From Sodalis-like secondary symbiont of Drepanosiphum platanoidis (GTDB taxonomy: Bacteria > Pseudomonadota > Gammaproteobacteria > Enterobacterales > Enterobacteriaceae), in the NCBI RefSeq assembly GCF_964059955.1, contig NZ_OZ060924.1, positions 124,001 through 188,000 on the forward strand: a DNA stretch of 64,000 nt, in the 5' to 3' direction. The notes under the pieces are model-generated. The model did not search any database. It was given only the letters and a program-made list of their open reading frames with translations, and was not told where the DNA came from. Made by a program: the position numbers and the translations under genes. Every line of letters begins with the position of its first letter. The stretch's first letter is position 1. Shown one piece after another: positions 49,703 to 59,450 of the stretch.

Positions 49703-51445
49703 ATGTTTAAAAAAAAAAATTCTACTTTTAAAACTTTTCGTAGATTATGGCCAATTATAAATCCATTTAAATTTGGTTTAATAATCTCAATTATATCTTT
49801 AATTTTTAATGCTATTGCAGATACATTTATGTTATCACTTCTTCAGCCTCTTTTAGATGAAGGATTTGGTAAATCTAATAATTATGTTCTTTTTTGGATG
49901 CCAATTTTTATTACTATATTAATGATTATAAAAGGATTTAGTGGATTTATTTCAAGTTATTGCATTTCATGGGTTTCTGGTAAAGTTGTTATGCGTATAA
50001 GAAGTACTTTATTTAATCATATAATGGATATGCCTGTATCTTTTTTTGATGAAAATTCTACTGGAACATTATTATCTAGAATTACTTATGATTCTGAACA
50101 AGTTGCTTCCTCTTCATCTGGATCAATGATAACTATTATTAGAGAAGGATCTTCAATAATTAGTTTATTTTATATGATGTTTTATCATAGTTGGAAATTA
50201 TCATTAATATTAATTTTTATTATTCCTTTAGTTACTATATCAATTAAATTAATATCTAAAAGATTTAGAAAAATTAGTAAAAAAATGCAAAATATTATGG
50301 GACAAGTTACTACAAGTGTTGAGCAAATGTTAAAAGGACATAAAGAAGTATTAATATTTGGAGGACAAAAAGTAGAAAACGAACGTTTTTATCATATTAG
50401 TAATCGAATGAGACAACAAAATATAAAAATGGTAGCAACGTGGTCTATTTCAGATCCATTAATTCAATTTATTTCTTCGTTATCATTAATTTTTATTTTA
50501 TATATAGCAACTTTTCCATTTGTTATGAAAACATTGACCACTGGAACAATTACTGTAGTTTTTACTTCAATCTTTTCTTTAATGCGTCCATTAAAATCAT
50601 TAACTAATGTTAATGCACAATTTCAAAAAGGTATGGCAGCATGTCAAACTTTATTTTCAATATTAGATATGGAAAAAGAACAAGATAAAGGAACAATAAA
50701 TGTTATAAGGGCTAAAGGAAATATACATTTTAAAAATGTTATGTTTTCTTATCCTGGAAAAAATATTATGTCATTAAAAAATATATGTTTTAAAATTCCA
50801 AAAAATAAAACAATAGCATTAGTTGGAAAATCTGGTTCAGGTAAATCTACAATAATAAACTTATTAACTAGATTTTATGATGTTCAAAATGGAAAAATAT
50901 TATTAGATGGTCTTAATATAAAAGAATATACACTTAAATCATTAAGAAAACAAATAGCAGTAGTTTCTCAAAATATATATTTATTTAATGATACTATTGC
51001 AAATAATATTGCTTATGCTCGTAAAAATTTTTATTCACGTAAAGCAATAAAAACTGCTGCTAAACTTGCATATGCCATGGATTTTATTAAAAAAATGACA
51101 AATGGTTTAGATACTATGATTGGAGAAAATGGAATTCTTATGTCTGGTGGACAACGTCAACGTATTGCTATTGCTCGTGCAATACTTAGAGATTGTCCAA
51201 TTTTAGTTTTAGATGAAGCTACTTCTTCTTTAGATATTGAATCAGAAAGAGCTATACAAAAAGCTCTTGAAAAAATGAAAAAAAAACGTACTTTAATAAT
51301 AATTGCTCATAGATTATCTACTATTGAAAAAGCTGATAAAATATTAGTTATTGAAGATGGAAAAATTATTGAATATGGTTCTCATAAAATTTTAATTAAA
51401 AAAGATGGTTTATATGCTAAATTACATAACAATTATTATTCATAA
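49703..51445 (+). CDS. msbA: Lipid A flippase MsbA
   Basis: ABC exporter that flips lipid A-core across the inner membrane. 580 aa (E. coli 582) and strongly conserved. Membrane half: TFRRLWPIINPFKFGLI, DTFMLSLLQPLLDEGFGK, SYCISWVSGKVVMRI, MPVSFFDENSTGTLLSRITY and EQMLKGHKEVLIFGGQ. Nucleotide-binding half: GKSGSGKST near residue 375, the Q-loop VSQNIYLFND, MSGGQRQRIAIARAI, LVLDEATSSLD and the switch IAHRLSTIEKAD. It overlaps the beginning of lpxK, as an operon pair. Confidence 0.97.
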   Translation: MFKKKNSTFKTFRRLWPIINPFKFGLIISIISLIFNAIADTFMLSLLQPLLDEGFGKSNNYVLFWMPIFITILMIIKGFSGFISSYCISWVSGKVVMRIRSTLFNHIMDMPVSFFDENSTGTLLSRITYDSEQVASSSSGSMITIIREGSSIISLFYMMFYHSWKLSLILIFIIPLVTISIKLISKRFRKISKKMQNIMGQVTTSVEQMLKGHKEVLIFGGQKVENERFYHISNRMRQQNIKMVATWSISDPLIQFISSLSLIFILYIATFPFVMKTLTTGTITVVFTSIFSLMRPLKSLTNVNAQFQKGMAACQTLFSILDMEKEQDKGTINVIRAKGNIHFKNVMFSYPGKNIMSLKNICFKIPKNKTIALVGKSGSGKSTIINLLTRFYDVQNGKILLDGLNIKEYTLKSLRKQIAVVSQNIYLFNDTIANNIAYARKNFYSRKAIKTAAKLAYAMDFIKKMTNGLDTMIGENGILMSGGQRQRIAIARAILRDCPILVLDEATSSLDIESERAIQKALEKMKKKRTLIIIAHRLSTIEKADKILVIEDGKIIEYGSHKILIKKDGLYAKLHNNYYS

Positions 51446-52436
51446 AATTATTTATAATATTTGGTCAGGAAAATATTTTTTATATTTAATTTTATTACCA
51501 TTATCATGGATATATAAATTATTTTTTAAAATTAGATTTTTAGCTTATTCATATGGATTTTTTAAAAAATATAAATTTTCTATACCAATTTTAATAGTAG
51601 GAAATATTACTTGTGGTGGAAATGGAAAAACTCCATTAGTTTTATGGTTAATAAAACAATTAAAAATTAATAAATGGAAAGTTGGAGTAGTTACTAGAGG
51701 ATATAAAGGTAAATATAATAATTATCCATTGATAATAAATGATAAAACTAATGTTTATCAATGTGGAGATGAAGCATTACTAATATGGAAACGTACAAAA
51801 GTTCCTGTAATAGTTTCTCCTAAAAGAATTAAAGCAATTCCTATATTAATAAAAAAAAATTTAGATATAATTATATCTGATGATGGTTTACAACATTATT
51901 CTCTTGAAAGAGATTTAGAATGGATTGTTATTGATGGTAAAGAGCGTTTTGGTAATGGATGTTGTATTCCTGCAGGACCATTAAGAGAAAATATTAGTAG
52001 ATTAAAAAATGTTGATCAAATAATAATTAATAATTATTTTAATAATAAAAAAAAAGAATTAACAATGTATCTTAAACCTAAATTAGCTATAAATTTATTA
52101 ACAGGAAAAAAATCTTGTATAAAAAAATTAAAATCTGTTATAGCTATTGCAGGAATTGGTTTTCCAAATCGTTTTTTTGAAACAATAAAAATTTTAGGAT
52201 TAACCCCTAAAAAAAAAATAATATTTCCTAATCATAAAAATTATAATAAAAAAATGTTAAAATCTTTAACAAAATTTGGAGAAAATTTATTAATGACTGA
52301 AAAAGATGCAATAAAATGTTATAAATTTGCTGATATATCATGGTGGTATCTTCCTGTAGAAGCTACTTTTAAAAAAAAAGATTCAAAAAAACTTATTTTA
52401 TCAATTGAAAATATTATAAAAAAATATAAAAAATAA
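51414..52436 (+). CDS. lpxK: Tetraacyldisaccharide 4'-kinase LpxK
   Basis: Phosphorylates the lipid A disaccharide at the 4' position. E. coli LpxK (328 aa) starts MIEKIWSG; here IIYNIWSG lies 11 residues inside the ATG at 51414 (340 aa), and another ATG at 51405 is possible. The true start is uncertain and could be a rare codon near 51440. The P-loop NITCGGNGKTPLVLWL, GVVTRGYKGK, GDEALLIWKRT, SDDGLQHYSLERD, RFGNGCCIPAGPLRE and LLMTEKDAIKC are intact. It overlaps msbA by about 32 bp; kdsB follows, as in E. coli. Confidence 0.94.
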   Translation: MLNYITIIIHKIIYNIWSGKYFLYLILLPLSWIYKLFFKIRFLAYSYGFFKKYKFSIPILIVGNITCGGNGKTPLVLWLIKQLKINKWKVGVVTRGYKGKYNNYPLIINDKTNVYQCGDEALLIWKRTKVPVIVSPKRIKAIPILIKKNLDIIISDDGLQHYSLERDLEWIVIDGKERFGNGCCIPAGPLRENISRLKNVDQIIINNYFNNKKKELTMYLKPKLAINLLTGKKSCIKKLKSVIAIAGIGFPNRFFETIKILGLTPKKKIIFPNHKNYNKKMLKSLTKFGENLLMTEKDAIKCYKFADISWWYLPVEATFKKKDSKKLILSIENIIKKYKK

Positions 52437-52660
52437 TATTTTTTATATTTTAATTAAATTTTATATTATAAATATTTTCATAAAAAAATTATATATTAAA
52501 TTTTTATATAAAAATATTTTAATTTTTAAAAAAAAAATTAAAAAATATTAAAAATTATTATTTAATATATAAATATATTAATTTATTTAAAATTAATTTA
52601 TTTAAAATTTTAATATTTAATTTTTTAAATAAAATATATTAATTTTTAAAATTATATTTC

Positions 52661-53437
52661 ATGAGAAAACTAATGGACTTTATTGCAATTATTCCTGCTC
52701 GTTTTTTATCTAGTAGATTACCAGGAAAACCATTAAAAATTATTAATGGAAAACCTATGATTTTACATGTTATGGAAAAAGTTATTTCTTCTAAAGCAAA
52801 TAGAGTTATAATAGCAACAGATGATTATAAAATATATCAAGTAGTTAAAAAAGCATATGGAGAAGTTTTTTTAACAAGTAATATTCATAAATCTGGAACT
52901 GAAAGAATTTCAGAAATTATTAAAAAACTTAATTTTAAAAATGATCAAATAATTATTAATGTTCAAGGAGATGAACCATTAATTTTACCTGAACTTATTA
53001 ATAAAGTAATTTTTAATTTTATTAAATTAAATCCTAGTATAGAAACATTAGCAGTTCCTATAGTTAGTGAAAAAGAAATGAATAATTTTAATATAATTAA
53101 ATTAATTACTGATATTAATAATTATGCTATATATTTTTCTCGTTCTTCTATTCCATTTATAAATAATAAAAAAAATTTTTTTAAAAATTATAAAAATGAA
53201 ATAAAAAAAAATATTTTTAGACATATTGGAATATATGCTTATACTGCTGGATTTATTAAAAAATATTTAAGTTGGCCAGAAAGTTTTTTAGAAAAAATTG
53301 AATCTCTTGAACAATTAAGAGTATTAAAATATGGAAAAAAAATACATGTAACTATTACAAATAAATATTCTGGGATTAGTGTAGATACAAAAGAAGATTT
53401 AAACATAGTAAAAAAAATTTTTAAAAAATATAAATAA
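52661..53437 (+). CDS. kdsB: CMP-Kdo synthetase KdsB
   Basis: Activates Kdo with CTP for transfer to lipid A. 258 aa from the first ATG; the second ATG at 52673 aligns with E. coli Met1 (MDFIAIIPARF against MSFVVIIPARY), giving 254 aa (E. coli 248), and is the likelier start. Landmarks: SSRLPGKPLKIINGKPMI, SGTERISEII, INVQGDEPLILPELI, YFSRSSIPF, HIGIYAYTAGFI and ESLEQLRVLKYGKKIHV, then GISVDTKEDL. It follows lpxK across a 224-bp spacer; ycaR and ycaQ are missing. Confidence 0.95.
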   Translation: MRKLMDFIAIIPARFLSSRLPGKPLKIINGKPMILHVMEKVISSKANRVIIATDDYKIYQVVKKAYGEVFLTSNIHKSGTERISEIIKKLNFKNDQIIINVQGDEPLILPELINKVIFNFIKLNPSIETLAVPIVSEKEMNNFNIIKLITDINNYAIYFSRSSIPFINNKKNFFKNYKNEIKKNIFRHIGIYAYTAGFIKKYLSWPESFLEKIESLEQLRVLKYGKKIHVTITNKYSGISVDTKEDLNIVKKIFKKYK

Positions 53438-53763
53438 ATTATTTTATTAAAAATTTTATATAAATATTTAAAATTTAATAATTAAAATGTATTTGATTAA
53501 TATTAATATTTTTATATATGTATTTTAAGTTTTTTAAATTATTTATTATATATAATAAATATTATAATTAATATTATTAATTTATTTAAATTAAATAATT
53601 ATTTAATTATAAATATTTTTATATATAAAATAAATATTTTATAAATTTTTATTAAATATAAAAAATTTTAATAAAAATTATTTTATATAAATTTATTAAA
53701 TTAATAGTTTTTATAAAAAATATTTTTTAATTTAATTAAATTAAATCAAAGAGTTAATAATTT
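53438..53763. other. Spacer between kdsB and ackA
   Basis: 326 bp of A/T-rich sequence with no gene. A 13-bp inverted repeat (AATTTTTATTAAA and its complement) lies near 53645-53680, and shorter palindromes near 53540-53560 may end the kdsB transcript. Confidence 0.4.
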
Positions 53764-54969
53764 ATGATTAATCAATTAATATTAGTTTTAAACTGTGGTA
53801 GTTCATCTATAAAATTTGTTATTATAGATCCTAAAAAAAATATAAAATATATTTCAGGTATTGCTGAATGTTTAAATATAAAAAATTCATGTATTAAATG
53901 GAAATTTCATAATACTTCTATTAATAAAGTTTTTTTAAAATCTAAAAGTTCTCATAAGGAAGCATTAATTTTTATTATTAATAATATTTTAAAAAAAAAT
54001 AAAAAAATTTTTAAAAAAATTATAGGAATAGGACATCGTATAGTTCATGGAGGAATAAATTTAAATAAATCAATAATTATTAATAATGAAGTTTTAAAAA
54101 AAATTAAAGATTCTATAATATTTGCACCACTTCATAATCCATCTCATTTAATTGGAATTTATGAAACTAAAAAATTATTCCCTAATTTATCCAATAAACA
54201 AGTTGCTGTATTTGATACTAATTTTTATAAAAATATGCCAAAAATATCATATCTTTATGCTATTCCATATTTAATGTATAAAAAACATGGAATACGTCGT
54301 TATGGTGCCCATGGAATTAGTCATAATTATGTTATATATCAAGCTTCAAAAATTTTAAAAAAATCTTTAAAAAAAAGTAATTTTATTAGTTGTCATTTAG
54401 GAAATGGAGGATCAATAAGTGCAATTAAAAATGGAATTTGTATAGATACATCTATGGGTCTTACACCATTAGAAGGATTAGTTATGGGTACAAGAAGTGG
54501 TGATATTGATCCATCTATTATTTTTTATTTAAATAAAAAATTAAACATGTCAATAAATGAAATTGAAATTTTATTAACAAAAAAATCTGGTTTATTAGGT
54601 TTAACAAATATTACTAGTGATTTAAAATATATAGAAAATAATTATTTTAATAATAAAATTTTTAAACGTGCTATAGATATATATTGTTATAGATTATCTA
54701 AATATATAGGTTCATATAGTGTTCTTATGAAAAATAAAATAGATGCTCTTATATTTACTGGAGGTATTGGTGAAAATTCTTCTATGGTTCGTTTATTAAC
54801 ATTAAAAAAATTAAAAATACTTGGATTTAAAATAGATAAAGAAAAAAATTTAATAACTAATTCTAAAAAAAATGGAATAATTACTACTGATAAAAGTCGT
54901 ATTGCAATTGTAATTTCTACTGATGAAGAAATAATGATAGCTAAAGAAACTTTACGTTTAATTATTTAA
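53764..54969 (+). CDS. ackA: Acetate kinase
   Basis: Makes ATP and acetate from acetyl phosphate. 401 aa (E. coli 400). Motifs: LVLNCGSSSIKF at the N-terminus, GIGHRIVHGG with the catalytic Arg, FAPLHNPSHLIGI, AVFDTNFYKNMP, SCHLGNGGSISAI, DTSMGLTPLEGLVMGTRSGDIDP and FTGGIGENSSMVR. With Pta, 55 bp downstream, it forms the acetate fermentation operon and is probably an important ATP source for a cell with reduced respiration (inference). Confidence 0.97.
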   Translation: MINQLILVLNCGSSSIKFVIIDPKKNIKYISGIAECLNIKNSCIKWKFHNTSINKVFLKSKSSHKEALIFIINNILKKNKKIFKKIIGIGHRIVHGGINLNKSIIINNEVLKKIKDSIIFAPLHNPSHLIGIYETKKLFPNLSNKQVAVFDTNFYKNMPKISYLYAIPYLMYKKHGIRRYGAHGISHNYVIYQASKILKKSLKKSNFISCHLGNGGSISAIKNGICIDTSMGLTPLEGLVMGTRSGDIDPSIIFYLNKKLNMSINEIEILLTKKSGLLGLTNITSDLKYIENNYFNNKIFKRAIDIYCYRLSKYIGSYSVLMKNKIDALIFTGGIGENSSMVRLLTLKKLKILGFKIDKEKNLITNSKKNGIITTDKSRIAIVISTDEEIMIAKETLRLII

Positions 54970-55024
54970 TTAATAAAATTTTATAAAAAATATATATTAA
55001 AATCATATAATTATAGGAGTTTTT

Positions 55025-57160
55025 GTGTCTAAAATAATTATGTTTATTCCTATTGGATCAAAAATTGGATTTTCAAGTATAATTTTAAGTATTTTAAATA
55101 AAATAGAAAAAGAAAATTTATCTTTAAAGTTTTTTCAACCTATTAAAAATGAAAATTTATCAAAAAATTATTTAGATATAACAAAATATCTTTTCAAAAA
55201 AAAATCTAATATATCATCAATAGATTCATTTTCTATAAAATATGCAGAATCTTTATTAAAATCTAATAAAAAAAATGATTTAATAGAAAATATTGTTTCA
55301 AAATGTTATATAAATATGAAAAACACAGATTTAATTTTTATTAAAGGATTATGTTTTAATAATGAATATAAATATATTAATAAAATTAATTATGATATAG
55401 CATCATCATGTAATGCAAATATTATTTTTATAATTGAAATAAATAATAAATATTATATAAAATATAAAAATAAAATTAAATTAAGTTTAGAAAAATATTT
55501 AAAAAATAAATCAAATAATATTTTTGGAACAATTCTAAATAAAATGTTTTATGTAAAAAATAAAAATAATTATATAAATTTTTTTTCAAAAAAAAATATA
55601 AATGAAAATAAATGTTTTTATGTTGATTATAAAAAATTATCTAAAAAATATTCTTTACCTAAAATAAATTTAATTCCTTGGAATAATAAAATATCTTATC
55701 CTAAACCTATAGATATATCTAATTATCTTAATGCAAAAATTATACATAAAGGAAAAATGGATAATCGTAAAATAAAATCAATAATTTATTATAAAAAAAA
55801 TATTTTATTAAATATAGATAATATTTTAAAAAATTCTATATTAATAGCTTCTAAAAATTGCTTAAAAGATTTAATGCTTGCATGTTTATCTGAAATAAAT
55901 GGAATTAAAATAAGTTCTATTATTTTAACTAATAATTTTAATTTTGATAAAAATATATATAAAATATGTAAAAAATCTATTAAATTAGGATTACCTATTT
56001 TTTCTGTAAAGATAAACTTTATAAATACATTAATAAAATTAAAAAATTTTAATATATCATTAGAATTATATAATGATTATAGATTAAATAAAGTTATAAA
56101 TTATATATCTTCTTATATTAATTTTTCTAATTCTTTAAAATTATTAATTAATAATAAAAATAAAAAAAATAATAAATTATCTTCTTTTTTATTTCGTTCT
56201 TATATAACTGAAAAATCTAAAAAATTAAATAAAAAAATTATTCTTCCAGAAGGAGAAGATATAAGAATAATAAAAGCATCTTCAATTTGTGGAAAAAATA
56301 ATATTGCTCATTGTGTTTTAATGGGAAATCCTAAAAAAATCATTAAAAAATTTTTAAAAAATAAAATAGAATTTTCTAAAAATATAGAAATTATTAATCC
56401 AATAAATATACAAAAAAATTATATTTCTCAACTTATTAAATTAAGAAAAGATAAAGGAATGACAGAAAAAATAGCTAAAAAAGAAATAAAAAAAAATATT
56501 GTTTTATCTACTTTAATTTTAAAAAAAAAATTAGTAGATGGATTAGTATCAGGAATTTCAAGTAGTACTGCAGATACATTAAGACCACCATTACAAATAA
56601 TTAAAACTTCTGCTAATACTAAATTAGTATCATCAATTTTTTTTATGTTATTTCCTGATAAAATATTAATATATGGAGATTGTGCTATTAATACTAATCC
56701 TAATGCAGAACAATTAGCTGAAATTGCAATACAATCTTCAGATTCTGCAAAACTTTTTGGAATTAATCCTAAAATAGCTATGATTTCATATTCAACAAAA
56801 AACTCTGGATTTGGTAAAGAAGTAGATAAAGTATATGAAGCAACAATAATAGCAAAAAAAAAACGTCCTGATTTAATTATTGATGGACCATTACAATATG
56901 ATGCAGCTATATCAAAAAAAGTTGCAAAATTAAAAGCTCCTAATTCACCAGTTGCTGGAAAAGCAACAGTATTTATTTTTCCTGATTTAAATACTGGAAA
57001 TACTACTTATAAAGCTGTTCAAAGAACATCTAATATAATTGCTATAGGTCCTATATTACAAGGCATGAAACAACCTGTTAATGATTTATCTAGAGGTGCT
57101 TCAATAAAAGATATAATTTATACTATAGCATTAACATCAATTCAAGCAAATAAAAATTAA
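55025..57160 (+). CDS. pta: Phosphate acetyltransferase Pta
   Basis: Converts acetyl-CoA and phosphate to acetyl phosphate. 711 aa (E. coli 714). The start is GTG at 55025 with AGGAG upstream; E. coli pta also uses GTG, and SKIIMFIPIGSKIGF aligns. The N-terminal P-loop-like and DRTGG regions (about 1-370) are strongly diverged and Lys/Asn-rich. The C-terminal catalytic domain is well kept: LPEGEDIRIIKA, GLVSGISSSTADTLRPPLQ, YGDCAINTNPNAEQLAEIAI, DGPLQYDAA, APNSPVAGKATVFIFPDL and GPILQGMKQPVNDLSRGA. The contrast suggests relaxed regulation by the N-terminal domain. Confidence 0.96.
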   Translation: MSKIIMFIPIGSKIGFSSIILSILNKIEKENLSLKFFQPIKNENLSKNYLDITKYLFKKKSNISSIDSFSIKYAESLLKSNKKNDLIENIVSKCYINMKNTDLIFIKGLCFNNEYKYINKINYDIASSCNANIIFIIEINNKYYIKYKNKIKLSLEKYLKNKSNNIFGTILNKMFYVKNKNNYINFFSKKNINENKCFYVDYKKLSKKYSLPKINLIPWNNKISYPKPIDISNYLNAKIIHKGKMDNRKIKSIIYYKKNILLNIDNILKNSILIASKNCLKDLMLACLSEINGIKISSIILTNNFNFDKNIYKICKKSIKLGLPIFSVKINFINTLIKLKNFNISLELYNDYRLNKVINYISSYINFSNSLKLLINNKNKKNNKLSSFLFRSYITEKSKKLNKKIILPEGEDIRIIKASSICGKNNIAHCVLMGNPKKIIKKFLKNKIEFSKNIEIINPINIQKNYISQLIKLRKDKGMTEKIAKKEIKKNIVLSTLILKKKLVDGLVSGISSSTADTLRPPLQIIKTSANTKLVSSIFFMLFPDKILIYGDCAINTNPNAEQLAEIAIQSSDSAKLFGINPKIAMISYSTKNSGFGKEVDKVYEATIIAKKKRPDLIIDGPLQYDAAISKKVAKLKAPNSPVAGKATVFIFPDLNTGNTTYKAVQRTSNIIAIGPILQGMKQPVNDLSRGASIKDIIYTIALTSIQANKN

Positions 57161-57230
57161 TTTTAATTAAAATAATTATAATATATATTATTAATTATAT
57201 ATATTATATTTTAATAGGATATTTATATAA

Positions 57231-58040
57231 ATGATATTTATTTCTTTTAATATTAATGGTTTAAGAGCTCATTTACATCAACTTGATGCTATTATTAATA
57301 AATATAATCCAGATGTTATTGGACTTCAAGAAACTAAAGTAGATGATAGTATGTTTCCATTAAATTTTATTTTAAATAATTATAAATATTATGTATATTT
57401 TTATGGTCAAAAAAAATATTATGGAGTTGCATTTCTTTGTAAAGAAAAACCTATTTTTATACAAAAAGGATTTATTACTGATAATAAAAATTCAGAAAAA
57501 AGAATTATTATATTAAAATTAATGACTTCTAAAGGAATTATTACTATAATTAATTGTTATGTTCCTCAAGGAGAAAATTGTAATAATATTATAAAATTCT
57601 CAAAAAAAAAAATATTTTATAAAAAAATTAATAATTATATTAATAATAATTGTTTTAATGAATCTTTTTGTATTATTATGGGAGATATGAATATTGCTCC
57701 AAGTAACTTAGATATAGGTATAGGAAAAAAAAATTATATTAATTGGTTAAATTCTGGAAAATGTTCTTTTCTTCCAAAAGAAAGAAAATGGATAAATAAA
57801 TTATTTTCTTTAGGATTTATTGATGTATATAGAAAAATACATCCATTTATTAAAAACAAATATTCTTGGTTTGATTATCGTTCTAATGGATTTATAAAAA
57901 ATAAAGGACTTCGTATTGATTTATTTTTAGTATCTAATAATTTATATAAATATATAAATTATTCTGATATAGATTATTCTATTAGAGAAATGAATAAACC
58001 TTCTGATCATGCTCCTATATGGGTTAAATTTAATATTTAA
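57231..58040 (+). CDS. xthA: Exodeoxyribonuclease III
   Basis: Major AP endonuclease and 3' repair exonuclease. 269 aa (E. coli 268). Active-site residues: Asn7 in SFNINGLRA, Glu34 in GLQETKVDD, Tyr in INCYVPQGEN, Asp/Asn in MGDMNIAPSNLDIG, LRIDLFLVS and the C-terminal SDHAPIWV. The ATG follows AGGA. Together with UvrD and the PolA 5' nuclease it is part of a small remaining repair set in this window. Confidence 0.96.
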   Translation: MIFISFNINGLRAHLHQLDAIINKYNPDVIGLQETKVDDSMFPLNFILNNYKYYVYFYGQKKYYGVAFLCKEKPIFIQKGFITDNKNSEKRIIILKLMTSKGIITIINCYVPQGENCNNIIKFSKKKIFYKKINNYINNNCFNESFCIIMGDMNIAPSNLDIGIGKKNYINWLNSGKCSFLPKERKWINKLFSLGFIDVYRKIHPFIKNKYSWFDYRSNGFIKNKGLRIDLFLVSNNLYKYINYSDIDYSIREMNKPSDHAPIWVKFNI

Positions 58041-59002
58041 AAAATTTATTTAATATAAAATATATACAAAAAATTTTCATTTTATATATTTTTTAATATA
58101 ATTTTTATAAAAAAATTATTATTTATATTATTAATATTTTTTTAAAAAATTCATTTATTAATAATTTATTATAATTAATAAATTTTAATATTATTGATTT
58201 TTTTATTAATATTTTAAATTATTATTTAATATTTTATATATTTTAATTTAAAATTTAATATTTATTTATAATTAATAATTATAAATTTTTTTATTTTTAT
58301 TAAAAATTTTTTAAATAATTTTTTAAATTATTTTTCAATAAATGATTTATTTTAAATATATTTTTTAATAAATTTATTTTTTTTAAAAATTATATATATA
58401 ATAAATTTATTAAAATATTTTATAATTAATAATATATTTTATATTATTATTAATACTATTTTAATATATTTACTTAAAAAATATATTATTAACATAATTA
58501 TAATATTAAAATTAATTAATAAAATTTAATTTATTAAATTTATTTTTAATAAATTTTAAAAAAATTTTTATATAAATTAATTAAATTTAATTAAATAAAT
58601 AATTTTTTAAAATTATTTAATTTAATTTTTTTTATATGTATAAATAAAATATATTTTTTTAAAATAAAATTAATTTTATAATTTTTTAATATTTTAATAG
58701 TTTATTTATTTTTTTAAATATTTAAATTTAAATAATATAAAATTTTTTATTTTTTAATAAAATTTAAAATATAATAATAATTGATATTAAAATATTTATT
58801 TATTTTAAAATTTAAATATTAATTTCTTTTATAAAAAATTTTTTCTTAATTTAATAAATTTATTTATATAAAATATTATTTTTATATATTTTAATTATAT
58901 TATCAAATAATAAAATAATTTTTAATAAATTATTAAAATAACTAAAATTTTTAATTTAAATAAAAAAATTTTAAAAATAATTTATTTTAAAAAATTTTAT
59001 AA
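58041..59002. other. Longest empty stretch, no gene recognised
   Basis: 962 bp between xthA and tRNA-Ser, almost entirely A and T. Neither strand shows a coding frame, and no RNA-like GC clustering occurs until the tRNA. A few hairpins with 8- to 11-bp arms occur (for example ATTTATAATT and its complement near 58264-58286), none exceptional for this composition. It is probably the remains of fully eroded genes. Confidence 0.5.
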
Positions 59003-59093
59003 CGGAGGAAGTGAGATTCGAACTCACGAAAGGTTTTTTTATTCCTTTGCCAGTTTTCAAGACTGGTACCTTAAACCACTCGGTCATTCCTCC
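59003..59093 (-). tRNA. serT: tRNA-Ser(UGA)
   Basis: 91 nt on the minus strand. Seven-pair acceptor stem GGAGGAA/TTCCTCC with discriminator G, D-arm GACCGAGTGG, anticodon stem CCAGT/ACTGG around CTTGAAA (anticodon TGA), a long variable arm with AAAGG/CCTTT as required for tRNA-Ser, and T-arm GTGAG TTCGAAT CTCAC. No CCA is encoded at the 3' end; after the discriminator the minus strand reads TTA. Confidence 0.97.
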
Positions 59094-59103
59094 AAAATAT
59101 ATT

Positions 59104-59270
59104 AATTTTAAAAAAAATTATATAATATATAATTTTTATATAAAATATTTTTAATTTATTTTTATTTTTTATTAAAATAATAAATAGTTTGTTTTTTTAT
59201 ATTTATTTTAGTATAATTTAAAAAAAAAATATTTTCAATAATAAATACATATATTATGTATATTTAATAA
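59104..59270. promoter_or_regulatory. Divergent spacer between the two tRNA genes
   Basis: 167 bp that must contain the promoters of tRNA-Ser (minus) and tRNA-Arg (plus). A palindrome with 12-bp arms begins near 59115 (AAAAATTATATA and complement). No convincing -35/-10 pair could be fixed. Confidence 0.3.
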
Positions 59271-59344
<74 letters not shown>

Positions 59345-59351
59345 TTTTATT

Positions 59352-59391
59352 ATAAAAATATAAATTTTATATATAAAATTTATATTTTTAT
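59352..59391. terminator. Bidirectional terminator between tRNA-Arg and ftsH
   Basis: A perfect palindrome with 20-bp arms (59352-59371 with 59372-59391) begins 8 bp after tRNA-Arg and lies 60 bp past the ftsH stop. Convergent placement suits a shared terminator; all pairs are A-T. Confidence 0.6.
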
Positions 59392-59450
59392 TAAAATTTT
59401 AATTTAAAATATAAAAATTATTTTTTTATTAATTTAATTTATTAATAATT

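Noticed and set aside
58041-59002. A hidden or frameshifted gene in the longest spacer
   Set aside because: I looked for the GC-bearing codons typical of even the most eroded genes here (GGA, GGT, GAA, GCT) and found none in a consistent frame.
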